Part shown: positions 35,530-46,601 of the stretch, in pieces
Position numbering within the stretch: the stretch's first letter is position 1
Layout of the letters: every line of letters begins with the position of its first letter
Origin: Lycorma delicatula
Taxonomy: Eukaryota > Arthropoda > Insecta > Hemiptera > Fulgoridae
Direction of reading: 5' to 3'
DNA: 64,000 nucleotides
Assembly: GCF_047948215.1 (NCBI RefSeq)
Contig: NC_134456.1
Coordinates: 12,363,730 to 12,427,729 of the forward strand
Position numbers and translations under genes: made by a program
Notes under the pieces: generated by a model
What the model was told of the DNA's origin: nothing
What the model saw: only the letters and a program-made list of their open reading frames with translations
Database searches by the model: none

Positions 35530-36049
35530 TTTATTAATACTTAATAATTTAAAAATTGATAATCATGACGCTTTTTAGACTAATGATATCGTGAATGCGT
35601 TATTTTTAATGTGTTTTAATTAAAAGATGAATTAAAAATGAGATTTCTTTGCTGATGAATTTGTACGAATGAAATAATTCATTTGTTTTAATAGGCTCGC
35701 TCGAGTCACTAATCAACCGCCAAGAATAAGCCGATGTTACTTATACCTGAACAGGGACATTGGTAATTAGCGTAGTAGAATGATCTGCATTTGTTTAATC
35801 TATTTCTTCTCCATTTAGCTATTTCTAAACCACAAACGATTAGACCAGTAGATCAGATATTTATTATTTAATTATTTATCGTGCGGTACAAATACAGTGC
35901 CGGGTTCCAAATATTGATACTAAACATTCAAATAATTATAATAGCAAAATATATATAATATTTACTTAGTTACAATTACATGTTTCTACAATTAACTATG
36001 GCTACAAATTAACACCCAGTTGTTTTCAGCTTTTTGAAACCAGGTGGGA
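35530..36049. other. AT-rich spacer
   Basis: Nothing recognised. Confidence 0.4.
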
Positions 36050-37330
36050 TAACACGATATACAACTTGTGGATTTTCTTTTATGCTAGCTGTTGGCTACT
36101 TAATTAGATATTCAACAGTTTGGAGTGCTCACCGTACTCACAATCAGCCGTAAGTTATATACTCCATTAATTCATAAAGTAATTACACCTAACGTGTCCA
36201 GTTCTTAAGTGATTAAGTTTAGACCACAATTGTTTTGGAAGACTGAAGTCCGGCAATTGCGGATGGATCCGCTTCTATCAATGGCAGCCAAAGTTTATCG
36301 TCCTACGAGATCTGCCATTGTTATATGATATTAAAGTCCTCCTTTATAAACTTCTGGGTCAGTTCCCATGTAGATTCCGAGAGTTCAAGCCCCGATTAGT
36401 TAATCCACTAACTGCCGTGTTGACTGATGCGACCGCATTGGTAATCATTTTCTGGAGTAGCACGAGGGAATTCTGAGCCTCAGATGTGACGGGGAGGTAT
36501 ATTAGCTAGTATTGGAAGCCATCTAATCGGGGTAGAAGAGACTGTACCATATAATTGTTCTCGTGGTTTTATTTAACTCAATATCTAGCTTACCAGTATG
36601 GCAGTTATTTAACCACATAGGTGCACAGTACTCAGCCACAGAATATGACAAGGCTAATGTTGATATTCGAAATATTCTTCTTATATTCACTAAGTGCTTC
36701 CAGCCAGCTTATCAATTATGTTACTCAGTTCTAAATTTTGCAGAAATATTCAAGATATGTGGCTTGTCAGTTAGGGTTCTGTCATCACACCCGATTTTTT
36801 TTTTTTAACCTTCGGGACCACCGTTAGGTATTGCTTCAGAGGATGAGATGAATTATTTGTAGCGTGTGTGAAAATGCCATGTCCGACCGGGATTCTAACC
36901 CGGTCAGGCATGATGTCGTAGTTTTTTCCCACAAATGAGACCTGTAGAGAATTTCTGACATCTCTGTTGCTTAAATAGAAGTAACTTATTTGTGTTTTAG
37001 TCGGGTTAGGTTTCAGATCCCAATTATCGAAGTCCACACCAAGCAATCTCAGATTCTCATCAATCACTATTTCATACTCCGTGAATGTTTTACATTGGCA
37101 GAGAAAGAGAGAGCAATATAATTTGCGTACATTAATTTCATGTTTCTAATAGGGTAGGTCACTTATGTATAGATTGAACTACAAAAGGGCCATAACAGAT
37201 CCCTGGGGTAAGCTATTGTTTAATATTTTGGCCTACTTTGAGTCTTACCAAGATATATCATGATCTTTATCTTTGTCAGTATTTCTGTTAAAATGACATA
37301 ATCAATGTGAATTATTTGAACCGCATATCG
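36050..37330 (-). pseudogene. Decayed LINE reverse transcriptase C-terminal half, minus strand
   Basis: From 37067 the minus strand reads MIDENLRLLGVDFDNWDLKPNPTKTQ (split here as ENLRLLGVDFDNW and LKPNPTKTQISYFYLSNR), then NSLQVSFVGKNYD. This is the LKPN..KT segment of Jockey-type reverse transcriptases. It is interrupted by a SINE at 36784-36912. Past it, near 36660-36570, come LALSYSVAEYCAPMWLNN and KLDIELNKTTRTI, the next conserved segment. Stops and shifts are frequent and the catalytic box is not visible. The remnant probably reaches down to about 36050. Exact clade is uncertain. Confidence 0.72.
36784..36912 (-). mobile_element. SINE (group 2), head-truncated, inserted in a LINE remnant
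   Basis: The minus strand reads TTAGAATCCCGGTC (B-box side), GGCATTTTCACACACGCTAC, then CATCCTCTGAAGCAATAC, ACGGTGGTCCCGAAGGTT and an A-run. It matches the SINE at 9731-9893 throughout. It separates two conserved segments of the surrounding reverse transcriptase, so it inserted later. No target duplication could be identified. Confidence 0.8.
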
Positions 37331-37939
37331 GTTCACATTGATATACGATTATACCAATAACACGAATAACTTATTAGAATTTATTCGGTCAATTTTATTT
37401 TAATATTCTTTTCCAACTTTCGTATGTTTAATAGAAAATTTCGTATTACACAAAGCTGACATTGCTGAATTTTCGAGCAATTCTATTTGCTTAAACTCTC
37501 ATTAGTAATTAGTTTTTTGACTCTTTTTAATTTCATATTTTAAGGGCGAAAATAATAAATAAAGTAAAAGGATTAAAAACTATAATTATTTTAAATAAAG
37601 GATTAAATTGCTCAGTTTTTATGAGAATTGCTGCTAGGATAGTAATTCTTTTAATTTTTTTCTGCATTTAATAAACTCATTAACCATTCTGCGTGTGCTA
37701 ACTTATTTTTATATGAGTTTCCTTTGATACCTGAAGCAACTTGCCATTCTAGCAAGTCGCTTCTAAATAAATACCACTTATGGTATTTATCCTTCCCGCT
37801 CTACGGTTCCGTATTAGTCCTCTTGTCATAAACTTTTCTGTAAAAATATTAAATTCAGAAAATAAAAAATTTTAATGAAGTTACTTACGAAAAAACAATG
37901 TTAAAATATTATACGTAAATTGTGTTTAATTCATTTTTA
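37331..37939. other. AT-rich DNA
   Basis: A short inverted repeat at 37301-37311 and 37332-37342 lies at the left edge. Otherwise nothing recognised. Confidence 0.4.
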
Positions 37940-38104
37940 GTCCACCGGACTAGTATAGTGATTAACTCGATGTCACAAATCAGTTATTTAACAGCCGTTA
38001 AATTCTGAAGAAATCAGTCTCTGAAGATGAAATCGTAGTACATATTAGTTACTTTTACACGGATTTGAATACTAGACAGTGAATACCTGTGTACTTTGGT
38101 GGTT

Positions 38105-38844
38105 TTTTTTTTTTCTCTACTCCCTGGGCCGGACCGACTTGATGGTATTACGCCACCCAGGGGAGTGTCCGTTACTCTAATAGGCCCTCCCCGCCTACCG
38201 GCTATATACCGGCATGGCAGGTCAGGCCTACCGATGGCTCTTTTGAGATTTTTTATTCTATTATGTCCTCTATGGAACCACATCATACCTACAAGTCGTG
38301 ATGTGATCCCCGAAACTTTCATAATACTCTCTTGTCCCTACAGCACACCCCAAGGAGTCCTCAGCGGATCATTGAAACTAGCACACCTAAGCATGCTGGC
38401 TCTCACAGCCGAGGCTGTCCACCCGACCTAACATACTAGAAACCCGTACTTCTTTCATCTTCATTCTTCTGTTTTAGTACTGTCTTTATATAATCAGCGA
38501 CCTTCCTCCAGTTCTCCTTACTGCTGAGCATGAAATCCACGGTTTCCTTCGGCGTTTTTCCATGAATACCCGCGTCGTGTCTTAGTCTTATCCATTTATT
38601 ACATACTAAAAACGTATGCTCAGAATCATCGTCCTGTTCGCAGTACATGCACGTGGGTTCATTCCTTCTTCCCACCTTATGGAGATAACCATTGAAACAC
38701 CCATGTCCCGTCAGGAACCGGGTGATCCAATAGTCAGTTTCTCCATGCCGCCTGTTTATCCATCCTGTTAATTCTGGAATTAAGGTTCTTGTCCATCCAG
38801 CCTTCGCCCATCTCTCCTGCCAGATTCTATGTATGTTTTCCCTG
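38105..38844 (-). mobile_element. 5'-truncated LINE 3' end inserted into a SINE
   Basis: Target duplication ACTTTGGTGGTT lies at 38093-38104 and 38845-38856. On the minus strand the insert starts in coding sequence and ends in a 3' UTR with an A-tail, seen as the T-run at 38103-38114. It is a textbook target-primed insertion of a truncated LINE into a SINE. Confidence 0.88.
38436..38844 (-). pseudogene. LINE ORF2 C terminus (R1/Jockey-type Cys/His motif)
   Basis: The minus strand from 38844 reads ENIHRIWQERWAKAGWTRTL, IPELTGWINRRHGE, WITRFLTGHGCFNGYLHKVG and then CMYCEQDDDSEHTFLVCNKW. This is the C-terminal region of R1-clade ORF2 with its CX2C...HX4C motif. It continues to a stop at 38436 after DERSTGF with no break. 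Everything upstream (endonuclease and reverse transcriptase) is missing through 5' truncation at insertion. The unbroken frame suggests this insertion is fairly young. Confidence 0.88.
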
Positions 38845-38990
38845 ACTTTGGTGGTTAGAGTTCAGTTAACCGTACGTCTAGGGAATGGTCGGCCTAAGTC
38901 TGTACAAAACTATTACTTGTCGTACGTATCATGCTCATCTCATTGGGCCGTCCGGAAGTTGCTTATTCACTAGTTGAACACATTGCAACG

Positions 38991-39969
38991 TACACATTAG
39001 GAAAATAATTTATTTTATTTTATTTTTTATTTAGCCAAATAAGTATCGAATACTTTTTTTTGTAATAAAAACAATATTTCCACAATCAATTACCAACGTA
39101 ATTTTCAATAAGTAGAAAAATAATGTTTTAAGAAAATATTCAACCTTGTTCTTTTCTGTAATAAAGTTTTAATTAATTTAATGAAAGAATATAGCTTTAT
39201 TATTGTTTCATTTTTTTTTTATTTCCCCCTTATTTTACACTATTGTATTTAAAATGTTTTCCAATAGCTGGTTTTCGAAATGGTAACCATTAAAATGCTG
39301 ACATTTTGATTTGCTGTAAAATAGGGATTAGTGTTTTACACAGAATTATATGTTTCCGTAGTACATGCATAGTTTCATAATTATAATTAACAACAGCACA
39401 AAAAAGGGAAACACAGATCCAAAGAAAAGGGAAATTTCCATTAAACAGACGGTAATCTCACCTGTCTGTTAGAAAAGAGTACAGCTGCTTTACATACGGA
39501 TAAATTACAATGTTGGCAATTATACTTTTAGTATATCTGTTTCATTGTTAAAAAAATTTTCACTGTTTTCTTTAATATAATTTCAACATTTGTTTTGTGT
39601 GTGTGCGCGCGCGCGTGCATGTAAACAGAAAATAACCCTGCACAAAACGAGGAAAGAATGAATAAGGAAAACAGTACAGATGCTATTACTTAATTACATT
39701 AATAATAGAAGATTGGAAAAATTAAAACGAGAACAGCAATGGCTAAGAAAGCAATTAACTGAAAAAACAGTTATTATTAATTATGATAGAGCTAGACATA
39801 AGGAAGTATTTTATGACGTGATAAGTTGGGTGTAATACTTCTTCTGAATGGGAAACGTGAACATTAAAAAAGCACTGGAGAACTTTTAATGTGGGTATTA
39901 AAAGAGTGGAGAAAATTAAATGGACAGACAGAATGAAAATTAAATAATTTAGAATAAATAGTACTAGAT
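38991..39969. other. AT-rich DNA
   Basis: It includes a GT/GC microsatellite at 39597-39620. I see no reliable upstream part of the RTE-like LINE that begins at 39981. Confidence 0.45.
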
Positions 39970-39980
39970 GCGTAATCAGA

Positions 39981-41732
39981 GAAATGAACATTGGTAAAAT
40001 AGACGGAGCATACAGGAAAGTTAAGGAAAATTTTGGGGTACATAAATTAAAATCCAATAATGTGTTAAACAAAGATGGTATACCAATATATAATACGAAA
40101 GGTAAAGTCGATAGATGGGTGGAATATATTGAAGAGTTATACGGAGGAAATGAATTAGAAAATGGTGTTATAGAGGAAGAAGAGGAAGTTGAGGAGGATG
40201 AAATGGGAGAAACAATACTGAGATCTGAATTTAAGAGAGCATTAAAAGATTTAAATGGCAGAAAGACTCCTGGAATAGACGGAATACCTGTAGAATTACA
40301 GCGCAGTGCAGGTGAGGAAGCGATTGATAGATTATACAAACTGGTGTGTATTATTTATGAAAAAGGGGAATTTCCGTCACATTTCAAAAAACGTGTTATA
40401 GTCATGATACCAAAGAAAGCAGTGGCAGATAAATGTGAAGAATACAGAACAATTAGTTTAACTAGTCACGCATTAAAATCTTAACAAGAATTCTATACAG
40501 AAGAATTGAGAGGAGAGTGGAAGAACTGTTAGGAGAAGACCAATTTGGTTTCAGGAAAAGTATAGGGACAAGGGAAGCAATTTTAGGCCTCAGATAAATA
40601 GTAGAAGGAAGATTAAAGAAAAACAAACCAACATACTTGGCGTTTATAGACCTATAAAACGCATTCGATAACGTAGACTGGAATAAAATGTTCAGCATTT
40701 TAAAAAATTGGGTTCAAATACAGTGATAGAAGAACAATTGCTAACATGTACAGGAACCAAACAGCAACAGTAACAATTGAAGAACATAAGAAAGAAGCCG
40801 TAATAAGAAATGGAGTCCGACAAGGATGTTCCCTATCTCCGTTACTTTTTAATCTTTACATGGAACTAGCAGTCATCATTAACTGCTAGTTCATTAACTG
40901 CTTAAAGAAGAATTTAGATTCGGAATAACAGTACAAGGTGAAAAGATAAAGATGCTACGATTTGCCGATGATATAGTAATTCTAGCCGAGAGTAAAAAGG
41001 ATTTAGAAGAAACAATGAACGGCATAGTCCTACGCAAGATCTATCGCATGAAAATAAACAAGAACAAAACAAAAGTAATGAAATGTAGTAGAAATAACAA
41101 AGATGGACCACTGAATGTGAAAATAGGAGCAGAAAAGATTATGGAGGTAGAAGAATTTTGTTATTTGGGAAGTAGAATTACTAAAGAGGGACGAAGCAGG
41201 AGCGATATAAAATGCCGAATAGCACAAGCGAAACGAGCCTTCAGTAAGAAATATAATTTGTTTACATCAAAAATTAATTTAAATGTCAGGAAAAGATTTT
41301 TGAAAGTATATGTTTGGAGCGTCGCTTTATATGGAAGTGAAACTTGGACGATCGGAGTATCTGAGAAGAAAAGATTAGAAGCTTTTGAAATGCGGTGCTA
41401 TAGGAGAATGTTAAAAATCAGACGGGTGGATAAAGTGACAAATGAAGAGGTATTGCGGCAAATAGATGAAGAAACAAGCATTTGGAAAAATATAGTTAAA
41501 AGAAGAGACAGACTTATAGGTCACATACTAAGGCATCCTGGAATAGTCGCTTTAATATTGGAAGGAGAGGTAGAAGGAAAAAGTTGTGTAGGCAGGCCAC
41601 GTTTGGAATATGTAAAACAAATTGTTAGGGATGTAGGATGTAGAGGGTATACTGAAATGAAACGACTAGCACGAGATAGGGAATCGTGGAGAGCTGCATC
41701 AAACCAGTCAAATGACTGAAGACAAAAAAAAA
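39981..41732 (+). mobile_element. RTE-like LINE copy B, 5'-truncated
   Basis: Flanked by an exact 11-bp duplication GCGTAATCAGA (39970-39980 and 41733-41743). It begins at the linker before the reverse transcriptase (no endonuclease) and ends with the hairpin CAGTCAAATGACTG, GAAGAC and an A-run. Copy B shares two diagnostic changes with copy D: an inverted duplication near 40865-40905 and a 6-base deletion near 41027. Confidence 0.92.
39984..41719 (+). pseudogene. Reverse transcriptase of RTE-like LINE copy B
   Basis: The first frame (39984-40484) carries REM/MNIGKIDGAYRKVKE, an acidic Glu-rich loop, GRKTPGIDGIPVELQ and FKKRVIVMIPKK. A one-base deletion near 40477 shifts the frame. Then come QFGFRKSIGTREAI and VRQGCSLSPLLFNLYMEL in other frames. 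The inverted duplication at about 40866-40905 adds 20 bases and a TAG. The last frame (40952-41719) is open for 255 codons: LRFADDIVILAE (catalytic box), FCYLGSRITKEG, VYVWSVALYGSETWTIGV, RCYRRMLKI, GHILRHPG and DRESWRAASNQSND. The stop codon TGA lies inside the terminal hairpin. The C-terminal layout resembles RTE/BovB proteins. Confidence 0.88.
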
Positions 41733-41964
41733 GCGTAATCAGAATGAAACAGAGCAGGAAAGCCAATTGCTAGTACTTTGGCTGTACCGTAATAGATTTT
41801 TATTAAAACAATTAATTCAGAACAAAACAATAATCCCTATTTTACAGAAGTCAAAATTTCCCATTTTAATGGCTACCATTTCGAAAACCAGCTATTTGTA
41901 AATATTTTAAATATGATAGTGTTTTGTTCTTAAACGTATATTATCTATGGTATCCTCCTTCATG

Positions 41965-42215
41965 CGGTAATGTATTTAAATGTTCTCAAATATATTTCTT
42001 AAGCGATCGGTTCCTGCAGCGTAGAGTCGCATACCGAAGAGAATTCGGCATACTTACCCCAGAGAACATCATTGGGACTATGCTTCAGATCGAACGAACG
42101 TGGTACGCGCTGTCTACGATGTTGGTTAAGATCATCCGAAAAAGACGGCGAAAGAAGTCAAAGAGAGAATAATTCCCTCTGAGTTTCCTTTAGATAAAGT
42201 TTCCGGCCCCCAAGT
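41965..42215 (+). pseudogene. LINE ORF2 C-terminal tail fragment plus start of 3' UTR
   Basis: DRFLQRRVAYRREFGILTP then ENIIGTMLQIERTWYALST and a basic end KKSKRE, with a stop at about 42170. Sequences like LTPENIV..ML..E..W are the usual last residues of R1/Jockey-type ORF2 proteins. GC-richer non-coding sequence follows to about 42290. No Cys/His motif is visible upstream, so it is a short 5'-truncated piece. Confidence 0.6.
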
Positions 42216-42311
42216 CTAAGTAAAATAAATAAAAAACCCGGATGGGTTTGAGGCGTGGAGCCAGCAGTGGTGGTGTGGAAGGAGACAAGACTCATGTAGT
42301 TCTGTGATAAG

Positions 42312-42618
42312 CGACCCAATGGGTTAGTCTAGCGGTGAACGCGTCTTCTAAAATCAGCTGATTTGGAAGTCGAGAGTTCCAGCTTTCAAGTTCTAGTAAA
42401 GGCAGTTACTTTTATACTGATTTGAATACTAGATCGTGGATACCGGTGTTCTTTGGCGGTCGGATTTCAATTAACCACACATCTCAGGATGGTCAAACTG
42501 AGATTATACAAGACTACACTTCATTTACACTCATACATATCATCCTCGTTCATCCTCTGAAGTAATACCTGAACGGTAATTCCTGGAGGGTATACATGAA
42601 ATAAGAAAAAAATAAAAT
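42312..42618 (+). mobile_element. Full-length SINE (group 1) with 13-bp target duplication
   Basis: Exact direct repeats GTTCTGTGATAAG flank it (42299-42311 and 42619-42631). The tRNA-like head has box A-like GTCTAGCGGTGAACGC, the AAATCAGCTGATTT palindrome and box B-like TTTCAAGTTC. The body runs through GATCGTGGATACCGGTGTTC and ACATCTCAGGATGGTC to the tail CATCCTCTGAAGTAATACCT, ACGGTAATTCCTGGAGG and an A-rich end. About 307 bp. This is the best reference copy of the family in the window. Confidence 0.93.
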
Positions 42619-42631
42619 GTTCTGTGATAAG

Positions 42632-44711
42632 TAAAAGGTGAAACCTTTTGATAAGATAACATTTTAATAAATATCAAAAGATGAGCCACCATCTCATTTT
42701 GTAGATAGCGAGAAGATTTTAACGGGTAGACCCGGAAGGGACAGTTCTACCACTAACATGGGTTTCGAGATCCCACGGTCCTTATAAAAGGTATTCCCTC
42801 CTCGGTCGAAAAAAAAATGATGATTTAAACAATGTTTTATTATATTATGAAATTATGAAACGTTGAATGTGTACTATTGTTTAAACAGTTAAAAGACGGT
42901 ATACTATGTGTTTATATTAACCCTACTTCCCACAGTTTTTATTTTTATTAAATATATATAACTCACAAGAATTATGAAGTAAAGAAGTGGATCACTTGTT
43001 TTGTGAACAACCGATTAATACGATGTTATTTTATAACACCCCAAAGAAATTTTTTTTTCTTCTGTAATACATATTATTGCATCCGTTTTCTATGCTTTAC
43101 AGCAATTCATAAAATTAATAAATTAATAAAACTGTAGTTTTATAAAACAGAGAATACGAGAAATTAAATTACGGCCTGTAAATTAATTTTACGACTTTTT
43201 CGAACAAACCATAACATTTATAAAATTAATGTATACTATATCCATTACGCTAGCTATTATAACTACTATTATTTTTATTACTTTTATACATTGTCTGTAA
43301 GTACTTTATAATAAATAAGCAAAATGTCAATGAATGAAAACAATAACACGGATCAAGACGTGATCTTTATTATAACAAAACAATAACGAAACAAATATTT
43401 ATTAATTTAATAAATGTGTACAACAGTATCACAGCATGTCATCAGTGGCTTGTTACATAGTATTTGATGAGGGGGGAGTGAGATGAATTGATGTATGTAG
43501 TGGGGATGAGCCAGCATTGTGAAGGCTCGCGAAAGAAAAACCAGGTGAATCTAAGTTATATATTCTAATTCAATGTAAATTCTACTACAGTGAGAACGTT
43601 CTGTGTGTAATTACCACAAACATTAAAAAGTAAAGTGTTATAACTGTGAATTTGTTAAAATTTGTATTTTTTTTTTTTAAATACTAAGAAATTCTACTTG
43701 CTATATACGTGTGTGTGTATATATAGTATTTTATACTACATTTGCATATATGACACCGGCCGGATATCTGTAGGAAATCTACGTTTACTAAGTGAAATAA
43801 AAATAGTCTACTAAGTTAAAACATCAATGGATCTGTTTAATTAAGGTTAGTTGTCCTTATAACCTGATATTTTAGTTATAAAATATTTATTTTATATAAT
43901 ACAATATAATTAAATTTCACTAACCTAAAATTCAGCTATACATATTAAAAACTATTAGTAAAAAGCATTTCACGGATCAGAAACCGCAATTTCCTGTAAG
44001 TACAAAGAATTGTAATATCCCGTAAAAAAAAATATACTGACGATAGTTATAATAGTTCATAACACTTTTAATAATCCACTGTAACACTGCTTAATGTTGA
44101 TTATTATTCTAGCCGTTCAAAATATTAACTTTTACATTAGTTTCAATTAATTGTGTAGGTTAAGATAAGAAATGACGTATTCAGTACTGACGAATAAAAT
44201 ATTATTTAAACAAGTAAAGTTAAAAAAAAAAAAATTTCTGTAATGGACGAATTTATAAAAGATAAAAAGATGTAGGGGAAATTTCTAGTCAATTGTTTAT
44301 TAATTGACTTAATTCTAATTTAATTAAAATGCGAAATTAAATCCTCCTTCGATGATAAAACTTTAAAATTATAAAAATTCTTTCAATCTTATTTATTTTC
44401 AAATTTATTGTTACCTTATTTTAAAATTAAAATTTTAACGCTGATTTTTTTTTAAAAAGTTATCTAAAATCCAATCTAATGTGAAGATTAATTATTTTAA
44501 TGTTCAAAGTATAATTAAAAGAATATTTAGATCACAGTATTTTTGAGTATATAAAAAATATTAATTTAAAAAACTATTACGGCTTTCTCTTTCTGCTTGT
44601 TACAATCACTTGCTCCAATAACTATGTAGTTTTTTAATATATTTTTTATACATGAATGAAGTCATTTTATAGGTATTGCTTCTTTATTTTTATTTTGGAC
44701 ATATTGTTTTT
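42632..44711. other. AT-rich DNA, nothing recognised
   Basis: A GC-richer patch at 43465-43560 contains CAGGTGAATC, a possible 5' splice-like site, but no coding motif. Otherwise no signal. Confidence 0.45.
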
Positions 44712-44724
44712 CTTTTTAATAGTT

Positions 44725-45171
44725 TTTTTTTTAAACTCCCCCAAGACGACCAGCCCACGCTAAAAAACTTAACACAGTCGCCTCACGGTTTCATGGCAGC
44801 GCACTCTGCCCTCCCTAGCTCGTCCGAACTCGGACATCCCATCGGGGTTTCCCGTGCCTCCTCGAAAACATACTAATCACCTCTTCCGGTGATCAGAATT
44901 TTTCTCCGCAGGAGAGCACCCTTCCAGTCCCTATTGTACCTGATCAAGACACACATTTCTTTTGCCCTTCACAGTTACGCATCCCCCCGTGCACACCTCG
45001 AGGGTCCCCCGTGCCATCATCGGGGAGCTCCAACCCACCCACTCTTGCGCGTGAGTAGGCCCGAACATCCTAGGCATAGAGGCTGCCTCCCTGGTCCCTA
45101 CACGCGTCAAGATGGACTTATACCTGTCCTCGATCCCCCACGCATTCCCATGACCCCTCATTACTTGTTAG
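44725..45171 (-). mobile_element. GC-rich retroelement tail, 13-bp target duplication
   Basis: Exact direct repeats CTTTTTAATAGTT (44712-44724 and 45172-45184) flank a 447-bp GC-rich block. The T-run next to the left repeat is the A-tail on the minus strand. The block aligns by eye over its length with 28908-29311, for example GGGACCAGGGAGG and GGAGCTCCCCGATGATGGCA. I read it as a 5'-truncated LINE 3' UTR or a SINE-like derivative. No protein motif was found, and the open frames here are not genes. Confidence 0.82.
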
Positions 45172-45184
45172 CTTTTTAATAGTT

Positions 45185-46590
45185 AGCTTATTCTTTCGCT
45201 TTTTTCAAAAAGTGTTCTACACCAAGATTTTTCATCCAATTTTCTACTCATTTTCCACCTTATTTCGTTGTTCTTTTTTTCTAAGAGAACCGTTATTCAA
45301 ATCATTCACATTTTTTAGATGTTTCTACCTCTTTGCTCCTTTTTTTTCAGCAAACATTTTTCATCAATTTTTTTTCTTGGTTTTCTGTTTTTTCACAAAC
45401 AAATTTAATTCAAATTTTCCTTATGAATATTTCCTCTTTTCCTTAATATATGCTCTTTACGTAAATTTTTTTCTTTAAAGTTATGATGTACGATTTTTCA
45501 GTAACCGATGTATATTATTTTAAGATTATTACCACGCTAATAATCAGTTATTAAACTGATTAAAAGATTTCTTAAATTTGTTTTATAAGACCAAATGAGG
45601 GGAGAGAAAAAAAATTCTCAACACAGTGAAAACAATGATTGTAATTATTGCAGGACGATGATGGGAGAGGCGTTAACACCGTGAAAATATTTGTTCTATA
45701 GTATTTCTTTGTTAAAGTGAAAATTATGCCAACCTAATGGATTACTTGGGTGTAAATAATATGTATTTTTCATGAAAAAAAAAACCAGTAAAAAATTTGT
45801 ATAACTTCCATCATAAACGATGTATAGGAGAATTCATTATCCCCTCCAAAAGATAAGATTTTAAAATTTTTCCTGAAAGCGGTAATGACTCAATTAGATA
45901 AAGATACTTTTAAAAAGATCTTCAAGTGCATTAGCTGGAAAATTAAGAAAAGAGCTTTATAAAAGCTCTATTTCTTTAGGGGTTTCTTGAATGGGAGTGC
46001 ATTGCTTATTCTCCCTTTAATAAGAATTGACAACTTTTCCTACCTTTAATAGTAGTCTTATTTATTAAAAAACTACGGCCAAAAATTTTCAATTCGAGCG
46101 GTTAAACTGTGTTTTTTTTTTATATTTAAATAATTTTATTGAATAAAATCTTTTTATAAAAAAGATGTCAATAGCTTTTCTGATATCTCTACCGATGAGG
46201 CAGCTTGTCCTGACTGACTGATTCATCAACAACGTCCAGCAGAAACTACTCAAGGTAAATTGATGAAAATTTATACACATGTTCTCGTTACGGTAGAAGT
46301 GCACACAAAGAAAGAATTTTTGAAACTCCGAGTTTAAAGGGTTAAAATGGATTTTTAATTTTTTTTTAAACATAGCTATTTTTTTTTTTAATTTCTAGAT
46401 AACAAATAAAGATATCAACTTAATTTTGTGTGTGTGTAATGTTCATGTAAATATGTAAAAACTAATTTCTAGAGTTTTCGAAATTTGACCTTGAAAGGGG
46501 TGAAAAAAGGAAAACATATTTTGAACAGCGATTGCAAAATTTTGTTTATATCCAACTATACTAAATTCTAAACCACTAGACTTCCGCTTG
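45185..46590. other. AT-rich DNA, nothing recognised
   Basis: T-rich at 45185-45480, then mixed AT-rich sequence. No supported gene or repeat. Confidence 0.45.
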
Positions 46591-46601
46591 AAAATATTCT
46601 T

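Larger units (their letters stand above)
37940..38990 (+). mobile_element. SINE (group 1) split by a LINE insertion
   Basis: The head begins near CCACCGGACTAGTATAGTG and continues through ACAAATCAGTTATTT and GTTACTTTTACACGGATTTG to CTTTGGTGGTT at 38104. The body resumes at 38857 with AGAGTTCAGTTAACCGTACG, GGAATGGTCGGCCTAAGTC and TCATGCTCATCTCATT. The inserted segment is bracketed by a 12-bp duplication of the SINE sequence ACTTTGGTGGTT. The 3' tail after about 38960 is diverged. Confidence 0.8.

Noticed and set aside
39597..39620. GT/GC microsatellite near the 5' side of RTE-like copy B, with a similar one near copy D
   Set aside because: It lies 360 bases from B but about 65 from D, outside B's target duplication, so it is not part of the element.
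39755..40339. 194-codon Ser-rich minus-strand frame (and its like at 50362-50748)
   Set aside because: Antisense of the RTE-like LINE linker; the sense strand shows real reverse transcriptase motifs.
43465..43560. GC-richer patch with a splice-like CAGGTGAAT
   Set aside because: No open frame of note and no paired acceptor; too weak to call an exon.
44749..45179. Possible host gene exons in a GC-rich block
   Set aside because: Exact 13-bp flanking duplication and A-tail show a retroelement insertion; no conserved protein motif.
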